This document shows, one piece after another, positions 29,756 through 32,174 of a DNA stretch of 32,174 nt. Every line of letters begins with the position of its first letter. Position 1 is the stretch's first letter. The notes under the pieces were generated by a model that worked only from the letters and a program-made list of their open reading frames with translations, was not told where the DNA came from and made no database searches. The stretch spans positions 1 to 32,174 of the forward strand of contig DAOUCP010000106.1 in assembly GCA_034432155.1 (NCBI GenBank). The letters run 5' to 3'. The stretch is from DAOUCP01 sp034432155 (lineage in GTDB: Bacteria; Chloroflexota; Anaerolineae; Epilineales; Epilineaceae). The position numbers and the translations under genes are program-made.

Positions 29756-31565
29756 ACGGACCGTGCATCCGTCGCACGTCCTCGTGGAGTAAGGCCAGGT
29801 AGACCAGCGTCGAGCGGCGATAGGGCCGTTCCACGAAGCGCACGCCACCGGTCACCGTCACCGTCTGGCCAGGCAAGAGGCAGAGATAGAGACGGTCCTG
29901 GGCCTCGCAGACCCCCAGCTCGGCGCTGCGGCCGACCTGCCAGCGATACGGGTATTCGAGGTCGGTGCGCGCCTCGTCGTATTCCAGTCCGAGCCGGACC
30001 GCGCCAGGACTCCGGGCGTACGAGCGTTCGGCGGCCGGAGGCACGAGCAAGTCGGCGAAACAGAAACGGCCGTGGCCGTCGCTCGTGCGGTGCTGGCCAT
30101 TGTCGCCGTCCGATTCGAAGGCATAGACATCGGCCCCCGCCTGAGGCTGCCCGTTCGCAAGCACCGTGCCGCAGATCGTTCCGCGCCACCCCGTCTCGGC
30201 GATCCGGGAGCCGTTGGCTTCCAGAGCCGTCGAGGGCGTGCCGAGGGGGCCGGCGAACGGCAAAGGGAAGGGCGGCGCGGCCGCCGGTCCATTCCCTGTG
30301 GCTTGCTCGGGTCCTCCCCGTTGTCCTGCGCCGGGTTCTTCCCCTGCGCCTTGCCCTGTGGCTTCCCCTGTGACTTCCCCTGTGGCTTGCCCTGTGGCTT
30401 CCCCTGTGGCCTGCCCTGTGGCTTCCCCTGCGCCTTGCCCTGTGGCTTGCCCTGTGGCTTCCCCTGTGGCTTGCGCTGTGGCTTCCCCTGGTGCTTCCGC
30501 CGACCCTCGCCGCGCCAAATCGAGCCGCACATCGGCCGGCACGGCACTGAGCAACACCGACCGGGCGGCGGACCGTCCCCGGTGGCGCGCTAGCAGGAGG
30601 ATACCCGCCGGTGCCGACTGGTTGAACGAGGTGTTGTTGGCGTACACGGCTCCCGGCTCCGGACCGCGCGTCCGCAAGGGCGTGGCGCCGACGTTGGCGA
30701 CGGTTGCGGTGAACCACAGGGTGCCGCCCAAGGGGACCACGCGGGCACTCCAGGCAACGTCACCTTGCAGGCCGGCGCGCGGCTGGCCGCCGTCGCGAAT
30801 GGTCAGCGGCGCTTCGGCACGGGCCACGTTGCCCACGCCATCCCGAGCCTCGGCGACCACCAGGTAGTCGCCGTCGGGCGGCGGCGGCGCATCGGCGTCC
30901 ACCCCGGCATCGTACTCGTAGACGTGTGGCCCAATAGCACCCGGATCGTCGGCCCGGCTCTTGGCGGCCAAGATGTCGGTCACGTAGTCGCCGCCGGGCG
31001 TCTGCAACCAGATTCGCACCTCGGCCCGCTCCTCGAGACGGTAGCTGATCGAGACCCGGTCATCCAGGCCGTCCTGGTTGGGGGTAAAGCGCTTGGGAAG
31101 CACCGTGAAGCCCGACAGCGTCGGCGGCTCACGGTCGCCCCCCGAGACCACCAGTTCGCCCTCGGCTTGGGCAGTCTCGCCGCCGGCAGTCCGGGCGGTG
31201 ACCAGCACGTGGTAGGCTCCCTGGGGCACCATCCGGCCGGCGACGATGCCCCCGAAGGCGCTTTCGTAGTTGCCTGGCGCCCGAACTGCGTCGGCGCGCC
31301 AGACGTACTCCTGGCCTGAGCTGGCCACCAGCCGAATGCTCACCGCGGCCGTCTGGCCCACGGCGTAGCGAATCAGGGCCACGTCACCATCCCCATCGCC
31401 ATCCGGCGTGATGGTGGTCGGTGTGATGGACACGTCGTGCAAGAGCGGTGCCGGCCGGCAGGCGGTGCTCGCCAGGACAGCCCCGAGGCAGGCGACCAGG
31501 CCGCCACGCACCGCCAGACGCCGGATTCCCGGCAAGGCATGGCTTGGCGGCGGTGCGTACGTCAC
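29724..31565 (-). CDS. Secreted lipoprotein with FlgD-like Ig modules and a tetrapeptide repeat linker
   Basis: About 613 residues from GTG 31565. A signal segment (about 15-35) ends LASTAC, a weak lipobox with Cys 36. Two FlgD/Ig-like modules follow, each opening with an acidic calcium-type loop: ITPDGDGDGDVALIRY (about 52-67) and FTPNQDGLDDRVSISYRL (about 160-177). A CARDB-like stretch precedes a low-complexity linker of ATG[EQ] tetrapeptides (about 357-411). The C-terminal part includes a carboxypeptidase-regulatory-like module (TICGTVLANGQPQAGADVYA). No enzyme motif is visible; it looks like an extracellular surface protein. It heads an operon with two glycosyltransferases and is preceded by a promoter whose -10 lies 8 bases before the GTG. 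Confidence 0.75.
   Translation of the reverse strand: MTYAPPPSHALPGIRRLAVRGGLVACLGAVLASTACRPAPLLHDVSITPTTITPDGDGDGDVALIRYAVGQTAAVSIRLVASSGQEYVWRADAVRAPGNYESAFGGIVAGRMVPQGAYHVLVTARTAGGETAQAEGELVVSGGDREPPTLSGFTVLPKRFTPNQDGLDDRVSISYRLEERAEVRIWLQTPGGDYVTDILAAKSRADDPGAIGPHVYEYDAGVDADAPPPPDGDYLVVAEARDGVGNVARAEAPLTIRDGGQPRAGLQGDVAWSARVVPLGGTLWFTATVANVGATPLRTRGPEPGAVYANNTSFNQSAPAGILLLARHRGRSAARSVLLSAVPADVRLDLARRGSAEAPGEATAQATGEATGQATGQGAGEATGQATGEATGQATGEVTGEATGQGAGEEPGAGQRGGPEQATGNGPAAAPPFPLPFAGPLGTPSTALEANGSRIAETGWRGTICGTVLANGQPQAGADVYAFESDGDNGQHRTSDGHGRFCFADLLVPPAAERSYARSPGAVRLGLEYDEARTDLEYPYRWQVGRSAELGVCEAQDRLYLCLLPGQTVTVTGGVRFVERPYRRSTLVYLALLHEDVRRMHGPYGEQRITIEY
30343..30498 (-). repeat. 12-base tandem repeat (13 units) in the lipoprotein gene
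   Basis: Thirteen 12-base units of the form CCTGTGGCTTSC (plus strand). On the coding strand each reads four residues, mostly GEAT or GQAT. Units vary by one or two bases (GCG for TGT, GAC for GGC). The repeat is open in all three frames of the other strand, which creates spurious Pro/Cys-rich reading frames there. Confidence 0.92.
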
Positions 31566-31896
31566 GGCGGCCAGTTTTACCCCGCCACCGGCCACTTGCC
31601 AAGTGTCACCGATGTGGTGCCAGTTCGCAGGCGGTCGAGGGACCGGTCGGACGTGCCCATCGGCCGGTCGGCCGTTCCTCGCCTCGGGCGTGTGCCGGCC
31701 CGGGACACAAGGCGATTCCCTGGACGAGCGTCCACGCCAACCGCGCCGTTCCACCCACGCCGCGCCGGCCAGTAAGTCACGTGCCGGCATGTGCCGCGTC
31801 GCCGTGCTGGGGCACAGCTCGGGGAGTCGGAAAGACCCTCGGGCTGTCTAACCGGGGTTCACGCGACCGCCAGCGGCGGCACCGTTGCGTTCCGGG
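31566..31896. other. Intergenic region upstream of the lipoprotein gene
   Basis: In these 331 bases between the ruvA end and the lipoprotein start I see only the promoter at 31574-31602. Open frames on both strands lack family-like content or good starts. Confidence 0.5.
31574..31602 (-). promoter_or_regulatory. Promoter of the lipoprotein-glycosyltransferase operon, probably leaderless
   Basis: Minus strand: TTGGCA (31597-31602), a 17-base spacer and TAAAAC (31574-31579). Eight bases separate the -10 from the GTG at 31565. Confidence 0.5.
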
Positions 31897-32174
31897 CTAG
31901 CCGCGAAGCGCGTGCAGCAGAATCTCCTCGTCATCGTCGGGGCCGATGGCCCGACGCAGCCCACCGCCAGCGCGCGGATCGCCGACGATGGCAGCGATCG
32001 CCTCGGCGATCCGCCGCTCACTCTCGGCCCGGCTGAACCCCAGGCCGACAAGAGCGTCCACGAGATCGCGCCTGCGCTTCGCAAACTGCGCGGGCCCAAG
32101 CGGCGTCTGCCGGGCCGGCACGCGTGCGGCCGGCGACTGGCCTTGCGCGCGAGGAGAAGCGGTCGTTGGCTGCT
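31897..32174 (-). CDS. ruvA: Holliday junction branch migration protein RuvA, C-terminal end (partial)
   Basis: The frame enters from the right edge and stops at 31897, giving 92 residues. The first half is a Pro/Ala/Gln-rich linker. The end, DLVDALVGLGFSRAESERRI then AEAIAAI and a final EEILLHALRG, matches RuvA domain III, the UBA-like domain that contacts RuvB during branch migration. The N-terminal tetramer domains lie outside the window. An internal GTG (32121) is not taken as a start because the open frame continues upstream. ruvB does not follow. Identification rests on this short domain alone. Confidence 0.65.
   Translation of the reverse strand, partial: QPTTASPRAQGQSPAARVPARQTPLGPAQFAKRRRDLVDALVGLGFSRAESERRIAEAIAAIVGDPRAGGGLRRAIGPDDDEEILLHALRG

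Noticed and set aside
30166..30867. Proline/cysteine-rich repeat proteins on the plus strand
   Set aside because: They are produced by the 12-base repeat being open in several frames; the minus-strand lipoprotein frame has a signal segment and folded domains.

Overview
This is a high-GC (roughly two-thirds G+C by eye), almost fully coding bacterial chromosome segment made of housekeeping genes and one sulfur-metabolism cluster. The gene content and order (recG-coaD-coiled-coil protein-DUF177-rpmF-fabD-fabG-nusB-yggT; long HPF; zinc-type L28 and L32; zinc-ribbon coiled-coil protein; few intrinsic terminators) fit a Chloroflexota-type bacterium, perhaps close to Thermomicrobia. That assignment is an inference from style and neighbourhood, not from a marker comparison. 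No rRNA, tRNA, CRISPR array, phage or insertion sequence was seen.

Layout. 1-1014 (-): N-terminal part of mutL. 1173-3205 (+): a PEBP-type lipoprotein and an MFS exporter. 3269-8515 (-): yqeY, ybeY, trpS, then a sulfide:quinone oxidoreductase-like flavoprotein whose start overlaps trpS, a DUF1641 protein, a TusE/DsrC-like protein and a DsrE2-like protein. 8726-9979 (-): LysM/M23 peptidase. 10191-11456 (-): rho. 11686-14980 (-): moxR-DUF58-glpX, chained by 4-base overlaps. 15085-16937 (+): rlmN-rpe. 16968-17153 (-): rpmB. 17269-20934 (+): recG-coaD-coiled-coil protein. 21066-24831 (+): DUF177-rpmF-fabD-fabG-nusB-yggT-DUF167. 24947-26012 (-): zinc-ribbon coiled-coil protein and a receiver-less winged-helix regulator. 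26168-28010 (+): comF-hpf-low-molecular-weight phosphatase. 28011-31565 (-): a secreted repeat-containing lipoprotein and two glycosyltransferases. 31897-end (-): C-terminal end of ruvA.

The promoters are readable: a -35 close to TTGnCn, a 16-18 base spacer and a -10 close to TATAAT occur in front of most transcription units. In three cases (mutL, rlmN, the repeat lipoprotein) the -10 lies only 7-8 bases before the start codon, which suggests leaderless mRNAs.

The most unusual observations are: (1) tandem repeats downstream of two minus-strand genes whose gene-proximal unit contains the gene's own stop codon, most clearly behind the SQR-like gene, where decayed copies of the gene's last codons are stacked; (2) the SQR-DUF1641-TusE-DsrE2 set, with a DsrC-family protein that lacks one of the two functional cysteines; (3) a GlpX-family protein that has lost conserved metal-binding glutamates and sits in a MoxR-DUF58 operon; (4) a conserved coiled-coil gene whose Shine-Dalgarno sequence and expected N-terminus point to an ATC codon; (5) unusual ligands in YbeY and Rpe.
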